From assembly GCF_000725625.1 (NCBI RefSeq), contig NZ_JOHS01000022.1, positions 1 through 64,000 of the forward strand: a stretch of DNA of 64,000 bases, written 5' to 3'. This DNA is from Streptomyces sp. NRRL F-6676. Lineage in GTDB: Bacteria > Actinomycetota > Actinomycetes > Streptomycetales > Streptomycetaceae. Below the pieces are notes generated by a model, which saw nothing but the letters and a program-made list of their open reading frames with translations, was not told where the DNA came from and ran no database searches. This document shows positions 33,898 to 42,172 of the stretch, piece by piece; positions within the stretch are counted from its first letter, which is position 1, and each line of letters opens with the position of its first letter. A program made the position numbers and the translations under genes.

Positions 33898-34662
33898 TCA
33901 GAACCGGCTGGCGCCCAGGTCGCGCGAGACCGCCCGCGCACAGTCCCGCACGGCCGCGATCAACTCCGCCCGCACCTCGCCCTCGCGGCAGAGCCGCTCG
34001 ACCGCCCCCGTGATCCCCACGGCCCCCACCGGCATCCGCCGCCGGTCATGAATGGGCGCGGCGATCGACGCGACCCCCTCCCACGTCTCCTCCACGTCCG
34101 CCGCGTACCCCCGCGCCCGCGTCAGGTCCAGGACCTCCTCGAACCGCGCGGGCTCGCTGATCGTCCGGTCCGTGAACGCCTTGCGGTCCGCCTCCAGCGC
34201 CTCGCTGTGCGCCACCGGGTCGTACGCGGAGAGCACCTTCCCCAGCGCCGTGGAGTGCAGCGGCTGCATCGCCCCGATCTCCAGGACCTGCCGGCTGTCG
34301 TCGGGCCGGAACACGTGGTGCACGATCAGCACGCCCTGCTGGTGCAGCACCCCCAGGTACACGCTCTCCCCGCTGGAGCGCGCCAGATCGTCCGTCCACA
34401 CCAGGGCCCGCGCCCGCAGTTCGTGCACGTCGAGATAGGTGGTGCCCAGGCGCAGCAGCTCGGCGCCCAGCTGATAGCGCCCCGAGGCGTCGTCCTGTTC
34501 GACGAAGCCCTCCTGCTGGAGCGTGCGGAGTATGCCGTGGGCCGTGCCCTTGGCCAGGCCGAGGGAGGAGGCGATGTCCGACAGGCCGAGCCGTCGCTCG
34601 CCGCCCGCGAGCAACCGCAGCATCGCGGCCGCCCGCTCGAGCGACTGGATGTTCCGTGCCAT
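33898..34662 (-). CDS. gylR: IclR-family regulator of glycerol catabolism (GylR-like)
   Basis: A 254-residue IclR-type regulator. The N-terminal winged helix (SLERAAAMLRLLAGGERRLG, then LAKGTAHGILRTLQQEGF) is followed by the ligand-binding domain with GEIGAMQPLHSTALGK-like and SIAAPIHDRRRMPVGAVGITG segments. Its place directly upstream of glpF-glpK-glpD on the same strand matches gylR of S. coelicolor, which represses the glycerol operon and itself. ATG 34662 is chosen; homology starts at ARNIQSLERA. Confidence 0.93.
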   Translation of the reverse strand: MARNIQSLERAAAMLRLLAGGERRLGLSDIASSLGLAKGTAHGILRTLQQEGFVEQDDASGRYQLGAELLRLGTTYLDVHELRARALVWTDDLARSSGESVYLGVLHQQGVLIVHHVFRPDDSRQVLEIGAMQPLHSTALGKVLSAYDPVAHSEALEADRKAFTDRTISEPARFEEVLDLTRARGYAADVEETWEGVASIAAPIHDRRRMPVGAVGITGAVERLCREGEVRAELIAAVRDCARAVSRDLGASRF

Positions 34663-34724
34663 CGCCGTCCTGCCCTCCGTCCCCTTCGACCACTGGACCG
34701 CCGGCCGAGGCTCGAGTACCGCGT

Positions 34725-34747
34725 TCGGCAATGTCGAACACTACCGG
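34725..34747. promoter_or_regulatory. Candidate GylR site upstream of gylR
   Basis: TCGGCAATGTCGAACACTAC followed by CGG, closely matching the site at 33581-33604 but in the opposite orientation to its gene. It lies about 63-85 bp upstream of the gylR start, which fits autoregulation. Confidence 0.6.
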
Positions 34748-34880
34748 TCGTTGTCGACCTCCCGCCAATGGGCGGTCACGGCGAGTTCCGGCCGGAAACC
34801 GCCCGAATGCCACGTACGGCACCACGGGCGCGGACCCGTCCGCCCCGTGGACGCCTCTGACCGTACGGCGCACTGGGGGC

Positions 34881-34886
34881 TACCCT
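34881..34886 (+). promoter_or_regulatory. -10-like box of metH
   Basis: TACCCT ends 6 nt before an in-frame GTG at 34893. Transcription beginning there could give either a leaderless longer MetH or a 60-nt leader to the ATG at 34953. Confidence 0.45.
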
Positions 34887-34952
34887 GACCGGGTGCGCCT
34901 TCTGCGGGAAGACGCAAAGCCGACAGCCGTCGCACTCCAGGGAGCATCTTCC

Positions 34953-37900
34953 ATGGCCTCGTCGCCGAACCCGTCCGCATCCCCCGCCCCCGCCGAGGGC
35001 CCCGCCGCCACCGGAACCCGGGCCCGCGCCGACGCCCTCCGCGAGGCTCTCGCCACCCGGGTCGTGGTGGCCGACGGCGCGATGGGCACGATGCTTCAGG
35101 CCCAGGACCCGACGCTGGAGGACTTCCAGGGGCTGGAGGGTTGCAACGAGGTCCTCAACGTCACCCGCCCGGACATCGTCCGCTCCGTCCACGACGCCTA
35201 CTTCTCCGTCGGCGTCGACTGCGTCGAGACCAACACCTTCGGTGCCAACCACACCGCGGCCTCCGAGTACGAGATCGCCGGCCGGGTGCACGAGCTCTCC
35301 GAGGCCGGTGCCCGCCTCGCCCGCGAGGTCGCCAACGAGCACGGTGCGCGCGACGGCCGCCAGCGCTGGGTGCTCGGCTCCATGGGCCCCGGCACCAAGC
35401 TGCCCACCCTCGGCCACGTCGGCTACACCACCATCCGTGACGGCTACCAGGCCAACGCCGAGGGGCTGCTGGCCGGCGGCGCCGACGCCCTGATCGTCGA
35501 GACCACCCAGGACCTGTTGCAGACCAAGGCCTCCGTCCTCGGCGCCCGCCGTGCCATGGCGGCCACCGGCACCGAGGTCCCGCTGCTGGTCTCCATGGCG
35601 TTCGAGACCACCGGCACCATGCTGCTCGGCTCCGAGATCGGCGCCGCGCTCACCGCGCTCGAGCCGCTCGGCATCGACATGATCGGCCTGAACTGCTCCA
35701 CCGGCCCCGCCGAGATGAGCGAGCACCTGCGCTACCTCACCCGGCACTCCCGCATCCCGCTGCTGTGCATGCCGAACGCGGGTCTGCCGGTGCTCACCAA
35801 GGACGGCGCGCACTTCCCGCTGGACGCCGAGGGCCTCGCCGACGCGCAGGAGACCTTCGTCCAGGACTACGGCCTCTCGCTGGTCGGCGGCTGCTGCGGC
35901 ACCACCCCCGAACACCTGCGCAAGGTCGTCGAGCGGGTCCGGGAGACCGTCCCGGCCGAGCGCAGCCCCCAGCCGGAGCCCGGCGCCGCTTCCCTCTACC
36001 AGACCGTGCCGTTCCGCCAGGACACCGCCTACCTCGCCATCGGCGAGCGCACCAACGCCAACGGCTCCAGGAAGTTCCGCGAGGCCATGCTGGCGGGCCG
36101 CTGGGACGACTGCGTGGAGATGGCCCGCGACCAGATCCGCGAGGGCGCCCACATGCTCGACCTCTGCGTCGACTACGTGGGCCGCGACGGCGTCGCCGAC
36201 ATGGAGGAGCTGGCCGGCCGCTTCGCCACCGCCTCCACGCTGCCGATCGTCCTGGACTCCACCGAGGTCGACGTCCTCCGGGCCGGCCTGGAGAAGCTCG
36301 GCGGCCGCGCGGTCATCAACTCCGTCAACTACGAGGACGGCGCCGGACCCGACTCCCGCTTCGCCAAGGTCACCGCCCTGGCCAAGGAGCACGGGGCCGC
36401 GCTGATCGCCCTGACCATCGACGAGGTGGGCCAGGCCCGCACCGCCGAGAAGAAGGTCGAGATCGCCGAACGCCTGATCGAGGACCTGACGCGGAACTGG
36501 GGCATCCACGAGGAGGACATCCTCGTCGACTGTCTGACCTTCACCATCTGCACCGGCCAGGAGGAGTCCCGCAAGGACGGCCTCGCCACCATCGAGGGCA
36601 TCCGGCAGCTCAAGGAACGCCACCCCGAGGTGCAGACCACCCTCGGCCTGTCCAACATCTCCTTCGGCCTCAACCCGGCCGCCCGCATGCTGCTGAACTC
36701 CGTCTTCCTCGACGAGTGCGTCAAGGCCGGCCTGGACTCCGCGATCGTCCACGCCTCCAAGATCCTGCCCATCGCCCGCTTCAGCGAGGAAGAGGTCACC
36801 ACCGCCCTCGACCTCATCTACGACCGCCGCCGCGAGGGCTACGACCCGTTGCAGAAGCTCATGCAGCTGTTCGAGGGTGCCACCGCCAAGTCCCTCAAGG
36901 CCGGCAAGGCCGAGGAACTGGCCGCCCTCCCGCTGGACGAGCGCCTCAAGCGCCGCATCATCGACGGCGAGAAGAACGGCCTCGAACAGGATCTGGACGA
37001 CGCCCTCCGGGAGCGCCCCGCCCTCGACATCGTCAACGAGACCCTGCTCGACGGCATGAAGGTCGTCGGCGAACTGTTCGGCTCCGGCCAGATGCAGCTG
37101 CCGTTCGTGTTGCAGTCGGCCGAGGTGATGAAGACCGCCGTCGCCCACCTCGAACCGCACATGGAGAAGACCGACGAGGCCGGCAAGGGCACCATCGTGC
37201 TCGCCACCGTCCGCGGCGACGTCCACGACATCGGCAAGAACCTCGTCGACATCATCCTGTCCAACAACGGCTACAACGTCGTCAACCTCGGCATCAAGCA
37301 GCCCGTCTCCGCGATCCTGGAAGCCGCGGACGAGCACAAGGCCGACGTCATCGGCATGTCCGGACTGCTCGTCAAGTCCACGGTGATCATGAAGGAGAAC
37401 CTGGAGGAGCTCAACCAGCGCGGACTGGCCACCGACTACCCGGTCATCCTCGGCGGCGCCGCGCTGACCCGGGCCTACGTCGAACAGGACCTGCACGAGA
37501 TCTACCAGGGCGAGGTCCGCTACGCCCGCGACGCCTTCGAGGGGCTGCGGCTGATGGACGCCCTCATCGGCATCAAGCGCGGCGTCCCCGGGGCGCAGCT
37601 CCCCGAACTGAGGCAGCGCCGGGTGCGCGCGGCCACCGTCGAGATCGAGGACCGCCCCGAGGAGGGTGCCGTCCGCTCCGACGTCGCCACCGACAACCCC
37701 GTGCCCGAGCCGCCCTTCCGGGGCACCCGCGTCATCAAGGGCATCCAGCTCAAGGAGTACGCGGGCTGGCTCGACGAGGGCGCCCTCTTCAAGGGCCAGT
37801 GGGGCCTCAAGCAGGCCCGCAGCGGCGACGGGCCGACGTACGAGGAGCTCGTGGAGCGCGAGGGCAGGCCCCGGCTGCGCGGCCTCCTCGACCGGCTCCA

Positions 37901-38495
37901 GACCGACAACCTGCTCGAAGCCGCCGTCGTCTACGGCTATTTCCCCTGCGTCTCCAAGGACGACGACCTCATCGTCCTGGACGACGACGGCAACGAGCGC
38001 ACCCGCTTCACCTTCCCGCGCCAGCGCCGCGGCCGCCGGCTCTGCCTCGCGGACTTCTTCCGGCCCGAGGAGTCGGGGGAGACCGACGTCGTCGGCTTCC
38101 AGGTCGTCACCATCGGCTCCCGGATCGGCGCGGAGACCGCGAAGCTGTTCGAGGCCAACGCCTACCGCGACTACCTCGAACTGCACGGACTGTCCGTCCA
38201 GCTCGCCGAGGCGCTCGCCGAGTACTGGCACGCCCGTGTCCGCTCCGAACTCGGCTACGCCGGGGAGGACCCCGCCGCCATGGAGGACATGTTCGCCCTC
38301 AAGTACCGCGGCGCCCGCTTCTCGCTCGGCTACGGCGCCTGCCCGGACCTGGAGGACCGTGCCAAGATCGCCGAACTGCTGCGGCCGGAGCGGATCGGCG
38401 TGCACCTCTCCGAGGAGTTCCAGCTCCACCCCGAGCAGTCCACCGACGCCATCGTCATCCACCACCCGGAGGCCAAGTACTTCAACGCCCGGTGA
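34953..38495 (+). CDS. metH: Cobalamin-dependent methionine synthase
   Basis: An 1180-residue four-module enzyme that methylates homocysteine from methyltetrahydrofolate through cobalamin. The homocysteine module (to about 330) has zinc cysteines in IGLNCSTGP and GGCCGTTPEH. The folate module begins at AIGERTNANGSRKF. The B12 module carries DVHDIGKNL with axial His758. The C-terminal AdoMet reactivation module has VGFQVVTIGSRIG and SLGYGACPDLEDR. ATG 34953 follows GGGAG. An in-frame GTG at 34893 is an alternative start. No cobalamin riboswitch is visible upstream. Confidence 0.96.
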   Translation: MASSPNPSASPAPAEGPAATGTRARADALREALATRVVVADGAMGTMLQAQDPTLEDFQGLEGCNEVLNVTRPDIVRSVHDAYFSVGVDCVETNTFGANHTAASEYEIAGRVHELSEAGARLAREVANEHGARDGRQRWVLGSMGPGTKLPTLGHVGYTTIRDGYQANAEGLLAGGADALIVETTQDLLQTKASVLGARRAMAATGTEVPLLVSMAFETTGTMLLGSEIGAALTALEPLGIDMIGLNCSTGPAEMSEHLRYLTRHSRIPLLCMPNAGLPVLTKDGAHFPLDAEGLADAQETFVQDYGLSLVGGCCGTTPEHLRKVVERVRETVPAERSPQPEPGAASLYQTVPFRQDTAYLAIGERTNANGSRKFREAMLAGRWDDCVEMARDQIREGAHMLDLCVDYVGRDGVADMEELAGRFATASTLPIVLDSTEVDVLRAGLEKLGGRAVINSVNYEDGAGPDSRFAKVTALAKEHGAALIALTIDEVGQARTAEKKVEIAERLIEDLTRNWGIHEEDILVDCLTFTICTGQEESRKDGLATIEGIRQLKERHPEVQTTLGLSNISFGLNPAARMLLNSVFLDECVKAGLDSAIVHASKILPIARFSEEEVTTALDLIYDRRREGYDPLQKLMQLFEGATAKSLKAGKAEELAALPLDERLKRRIIDGEKNGLEQDLDDALRERPALDIVNETLLDGMKVVGELFGSGQMQLPFVLQSAEVMKTAVAHLEPHMEKTDEAGKGTIVLATVRGDVHDIGKNLVDIILSNNGYNVVNLGIKQPVSAILEAADEHKADVIGMSGLLVKSTVIMKENLEELNQRGLATDYPVILGGAALTRAYVEQDLHEIYQGEVRYARDAFEGLRLMDALIGIKRGVPGAQLPELRQRRVRAATVEIEDRPEEGAVRSDVATDNPVPEPPFRGTRVIKGIQLKEYAGWLDEGALFKGQWGLKQARSGDGPTYEELVEREGRPRLRGLLDRLQTDNLLEAAVVYGYFPCVSKDDDLIVLDDDGNERTRFTFPRQRRGRRLCLADFFRPEESGETDVVGFQVVTIGSRIGAETAKLFEANAYRDYLELHGLSVQLAEALAEYWHARVRSELGYAGEDPAAMEDMFALKYRGARFSLGYGACPDLEDRAKIAELLRPERIGVHLSEEFQLHPEQSTDAIVIHHPEAKYFNAR

Positions 38496-38601
38496 CCGCC
38501 CGTCACCGCCGCGGCGCTCACGCGGGGTGACCCGCACCGCACCGCCGCGATCCGCCCGACGCGCACTCCGGACGGCCACGACGTACACTGGTCGGTCCAC
38601 C

Positions 38602-38633
38602 GCAGGCCGGTTCCTCTTCGGGAACCGGCCTGC
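38602..38633 (+). terminator. Hairpin between metH and the HAD gene
   Basis: Thirteen-nt perfect arms (GCAGGCCGGTTCC and complement) across a 6-nt loop. It may end the metH transcript. But TACACT at 38584-38589 could be a -10 box, which would put the hairpin at the very start of the HAD mRNA, 10 nt before its AAGGAGG. Confidence 0.6.
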
Positions 38634-38657
38634 TCGTCCCTCAAGGAGGTGCGTCGG

Positions 38658-39356
38658 ATGACGACAACCGTCCCCGCGCTCGGAACCCGCTCGGCGGAGG
38701 GCTCGGCCCTTCAGGCCGTGCTCCTCGACATGGACGGCACCCTGGTGGACACCGAAGGCTTCTGGTGGGACGTCGAGAGGGACGTCTTCGCCACCCTGGG
38801 CCACAGCCTTCAGGACTCCTGGCGCGAGGTCGTGGTCGGCGGCCCCATGACCCGCAGCGCGGGCTTCCTCATCGAGGCCACCGGCGCCGACATCACCCTC
38901 GCCGAACTCACCGTCCTGCTCAACGACGGCTTCAAGGACTGCATCGACCACGCCCTGCCGCTGATGCCCGGCGCCGCCCGGCTGCTGGCCGAGCTGGCCG
39001 CCCACGACATCCCCACCGCCCTGGTTTCCGCCTCCCACCGGCGCATCATCGACCGGGTCCTGGCCGCCGTCGGACCGCAGTACTTCGCCCTGACCGTCGC
39101 CGGCGACGAGGTCGAGCGGACCAAGCCGTTCCCCGACCCCTATCTGCTGGCCGCCTCCGGGCTCGGCGCGCGGCCGGAGCGCTGCGCCGTCGTCGAGGAC
39201 ACCGCGACCGGCGTGGCGGCTGCCGAGGCCGCCGGCTGCCGGGTTCTCGCCGTCCCCTCCGTGGCACCCATCACCGCCGCCCCCGGGCGCACGGTCGTCG
39301 ACTCCCTGGAAGAGGTCGATCTGCCGTTCCTGCGCGGCCTGATGGCGTCCGGATGA
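38658..39356 (+). CDS. HAD-superfamily phosphatase
   Basis: A 232-residue haloacid-dehalogenase-type phosphatase of the beta-phosphoglucomutase-like subgroup. Motif I DMDGTLVDTEG gives the nucleophilic Asp. SASH is motif II, the Lys in RTKPFPDPY motif III, and VVEDTATGVAAAEAAG motif IV. A helical cap follows motif I. ATG 38658 lies 9 nt after AAGGAGG. The substrate is unknown. As I recall, such a gene follows metH in many Streptomyces. Confidence 0.9.
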   Translation: MTTTVPALGTRSAEGSALQAVLLDMDGTLVDTEGFWWDVERDVFATLGHSLQDSWREVVVGGPMTRSAGFLIEATGADITLAELTVLLNDGFKDCIDHALPLMPGAARLLAELAAHDIPTALVSASHRRIIDRVLAAVGPQYFALTVAGDEVERTKPFPDPYLLAASGLGARPERCAVVEDTATGVAAAEAAGCRVLAVPSVAPITAAPGRTVVDSLEEVDLPFLRGLMASG

Positions 39357-39699
39357 CCGGATTCCGGTCCCCGCCCACACCGCTCGGGATGTGAGGTTCG
39401 CCACGCGCGAGGGGGTCGACAGCGGACTCCGCGTGTGCTGTTCACCCCATTTCGGCGCGCGGGGACGCGCCCATGTGTCCCGTTTGGTGGGACGCTGCGC
39501 GAATCCTCCCCCTGTCGGGTTTTCGGTGTGTCCACACCCGGTTTCGCTCCGTGATGGGGACTCAACTCCGGGGGCTGCGGGCGCGTCTGTCGGCGCCTAC
39601 TAATCTCATCGCGGTAAACACCGTCACTACCCCCGTGATCCGCCGCGACACCCCTGCATGCCGGGTACACGGACTCGACCGCTCTGGAGAATCTCGAGC
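39357..39699. other. Leader region of the solute-binding protein gene
   Basis: No gene is seen in these 343 bp. It holds GGTGTG-TC-CACACC (39525-39538) and CGGTAAACACCG at about 39610-39621, both small inverted repeats that could be operators. GGAGAATC lies before the downstream start. Confidence 0.5.
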
Positions 39700-41310
39700 A
39701 TGAACCGCAAGACTTTGGTGCTGCCGGCCGTCGTCGGCCTGCTCGCTCCTGTGCTCGCCGCCTGCGGTGGTTCCGACAGTGGGAGCAGCAGCGGCGACGC
39801 GATCGTCGTCGGCACCACGGACACGTTCTCCCAGCTGAAGACGCGGCCCGCCCCGCTGGACCCGGCCTACGCGTACGACGTGGGCACGTGGAACGTCCTG
39901 CGGCAGACCGTGCAGACGCTGATGGCCTACCCCAAGGGTGACGGCGCCCCGCAGCCCGACGCCGCCCAGAGCTGCGGTTTCACCGACTCCGGGAACGAGC
40001 GCTACGCCTGCACGCTGCGCAAGGACCTCAAGTTCTCCGACGGCACCCCGGTCACGGCCGACGACGTCAAGTTCTCCATGGAGCGGGCGCTGACGATCAA
40101 GGACCCCGAGGGCGTCTTCGCGCTGCTGTCCACGATCGACACCATCGAGACCAAGGGCGACCGTCAGGTGATCTTCCACCTCAAGACGGCCGACGCCACC
40201 TTCCCGTTCAAGCTGTCCACTCCGGTCGCGGGCATCCTCAACCCCAAGGACTACCAGAAGGACAAGCTGCGCGAGGGCTTCTCGATCGACGCCTCCGGCC
40301 CGTACACGCTGAAGGCCGAGGTCAAGGACAAGTCGATGGTCAAGGCCGTCTTCACCAAGAACCCCAACTACAAGGGGCTGCTCAAGGTGAAGAACGACAA
40401 GGTCGAACTGGAGTCCTTCCCCTCCGCGGACGCCATGGGTGACGCGCTGTCCAAGGGCGACATCGACGTCATGGCCCGCGCCATGACGCCGGACCAGATC
40501 GACAAGCTGTCCGCCAAGACCAACGGTGACATCAACCTCGTCGAGATGCCCGGTCTCGAGATCCGTTACCTCGGCTTCAACACCGAGGCCGACTCGGTCA
40601 AGAACAAGGCCGTGCGCCAGGCGATAGCCCAGATAATCGACCGCGGCCAGCTGGTTTCCGAGGTCTACGGCACCCAGGCCGAGCCGCTGTACTCGATGGT
40701 CGCGGCCACCGTCACCGGCCACTCCAACGCGTTCCTCAACAAGTACGGCGACCCCAGCGTCAGCAAGGCCAAGACGCTGCTGACCGGGGCCGGCATCACC
40801 ACCCCGGTGAAGCTGACGATGCACTACACGACCGACCACTACGGCGCGGCGACCAAGAAGGAATTCGAGGTCCTCCAGAAGCAGCTCAACGCCAGTGGCC
40901 TGTTCGACGTGTCCATCAAGGGCTACCGCTGGCAGCAGGACGACTACAAGACGAAGGAACAGAAGGGCCTGTTCGACGTCTACGGCATGGGCTGGTTCCC
41001 CGACTTCCCGGACGCCGACAACTACCTGTCGCCGTTCCTGGACAAGGACAACACCCTCAACACGCCCTACGTGAGCAACAAGATCCGCAACCAGCTGCTG
41101 CCGCAGTCGCGGCGTGAGGCCGACCGGCTCAGCGCGGCCAAGGACCTCACGGACATCCAGGACATCGTCGCCGAGGAGGTGCCACTGCTGCCGCTGTGGC
41201 AGGGCAAGCAGTACATCGCCGCCCGCGACGACATCACGGGCTCCGAATGGGCCATCAACTCCTCCTCGACCCTCCAGCTCTGGGAGCTGGGCCGAGGCGT
41301 GAAGGGCTGA
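39700..41310 (+). CDS. ABC transporter peptide/solute-binding lipoprotein (family 5)
   Basis: A 536-residue extracytoplasmic binding protein of the DppA/OppA type. The signal ends in the lipobox VLAAC with Cys22, followed by a GGSDSGSSSG linker. ALDPAYAYD-like and LRKDLKFSDGTPVTADDVKFS are the family signatures, and the bilobed body ends with VPLLPLWQGKQY. No permease or ATPase genes are adjacent, so it must pair with a transporter elsewhere or act in sensing. ATG 39700 follows GGAGAATC and gives a proper signal peptide. Confidence 0.92.
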   Translation: MNRKTLVLPAVVGLLAPVLAACGGSDSGSSSGDAIVVGTTDTFSQLKTRPAPLDPAYAYDVGTWNVLRQTVQTLMAYPKGDGAPQPDAAQSCGFTDSGNERYACTLRKDLKFSDGTPVTADDVKFSMERALTIKDPEGVFALLSTIDTIETKGDRQVIFHLKTADATFPFKLSTPVAGILNPKDYQKDKLREGFSIDASGPYTLKAEVKDKSMVKAVFTKNPNYKGLLKVKNDKVELESFPSADAMGDALSKGDIDVMARAMTPDQIDKLSAKTNGDINLVEMPGLEIRYLGFNTEADSVKNKAVRQAIAQIIDRGQLVSEVYGTQAEPLYSMVAATVTGHSNAFLNKYGDPSVSKAKTLLTGAGITTPVKLTMHYTTDHYGAATKKEFEVLQKQLNASGLFDVSIKGYRWQQDDYKTKEQKGLFDVYGMGWFPDFPDADNYLSPFLDKDNTLNTPYVSNKIRNQLLPQSRREADRLSAAKDLTDIQDIVAEEVPLLPLWQGKQYIAARDDITGSEWAINSSSTLQLWELGRGVKG

Positions 41311-41336
41311 CCCGAAGGCCTCCGCCGGGCCGGACA

Positions 41337-41381
41337 CGCGAAAGGGCGCCCCTCCTGAACCGGGAGGGGCGCCCTTTCGCG
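41337..41381. terminator. Bidirectional terminator
   Basis: Nineteen-nt perfect arms (CGCGAAAGGGCGCCCCTCC and complement) across a 7-nt loop, between the binding-protein gene (+) and the response-regulator gene (-). Confidence 0.85.
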
Positions 41382-41421
41382 CGCGGTCGCCGGCGTCCGT
41401 GCGGGGGAGGGGCGGAGGCGG

Positions 41422-42093
41422 TTACTGCGCGCCCGGCCGGACCAGACCGCTCTCGTACGCGTAGACCGCGGCCTGCACGCGGTCGCGCAGCCCCAGCTTG
41501 GTCAGCACATGGCCGACGTGCGTCTTCACCGTCGTCTCGCTGACGAACAGGTCCGCGGCGATCTCCGCGTTCGACAGCCCGCGCGCCACCAGCTTCAGCA
41601 CCTCGACCTCACGGTCCGTCAGTGTGTGCAGGGTGTCCGGCACCGGCTCGTCCCCCGACGGCAGATGCGTCGCGTACTTGTCGAGGAGCCGGCGGGTGAT
41701 GCTGGGCGCCAGCATCGCCTCCCCGGCCGCGACCACGCGGATCGCCTGCACCAGCTCGTTGGCCGGCGCGTCCTTGAGCAGGAAGCCGCTGGCACCGGCG
41801 CGCAGCGCCTCCACCACGTACTCGTCGAGGTCGAACGTGGTCAGCACCAGCACCTTGGCCGGTCCGTCCCGCCCCGGCCCGGTGATCTGCCGGGTCGCCT
41901 CCACCCCGTCCATCCGCGGCATGCGGATGTCCATCAGCACCACGTCGGGCTGGAGCGCCCGCACCTGGTCGAGCGCCTGGAGGCCGTCCCCGGCCTCGCC
42001 GACGACCGCGATGTCCTGCTCGGCCTCCAGGATCATCCGGAACCCGGTGCGCAACAGCGGCTGGTCGTCGACCAGTAGGACGCGGACGGCCAC
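41422..42093 (-). CDS. NarL/LuxR-type response regulator
   Basis: A 223-residue two-component regulator. The receiver domain has LLVDDQPLLRTGFRM with the acidic pair, the phosphoacceptor Asp in VVLMDIRMPRMDG, and Lys in FLLKDAPANE. The C-terminal LuxR helix-turn-helix is LTDREVEVLKLVARGLSNAE, then IAADLFVSETTVKTHV. No histidine kinase is adjacent, so its partner is elsewhere. GTG 42093 is chosen because AGGGAG lies 7 nt upstream. A TTG two codons earlier is possible. Confidence 0.92.
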   Translation of the reverse strand: MAVRVLLVDDQPLLRTGFRMILEAEQDIAVVGEAGDGLQALDQVRALQPDVVLMDIRMPRMDGVEATRQITGPGRDGPAKVLVLTTFDLDEYVVEALRAGASGFLLKDAPANELVQAIRVVAAGEAMLAPSITRRLLDKYATHLPSGDEPVPDTLHTLTDREVEVLKLVARGLSNAEIAADLFVSETTVKTHVGHVLTKLGLRDRVQAAVYAYESGLVRPGAQ

Positions 42094-42172
42094 GTGCAAC
42101 TCCCTCGGTAGGTCATAGGGGCTGCCGTTTGCCTCAGCCCGCAGACACGGGGTCTGATTCGGACGACAGCCC

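Noticed and set aside
34663..34952. Cobalamin or SAM riboswitch upstream of metH
   Set aside because: No B12-box-like or SAM-IV-like conserved core is visible in the 290 bp upstream. The region is better explained by gylR control and a -10 box.
34776..39404. Open minus-strand frame of over 1500 codons opposite metH and the HAD gene
   Set aside because: It is the antisense of well-identified genes. High-GC codon use leaves this frame free of stops, and it has no homology or ribosome site.
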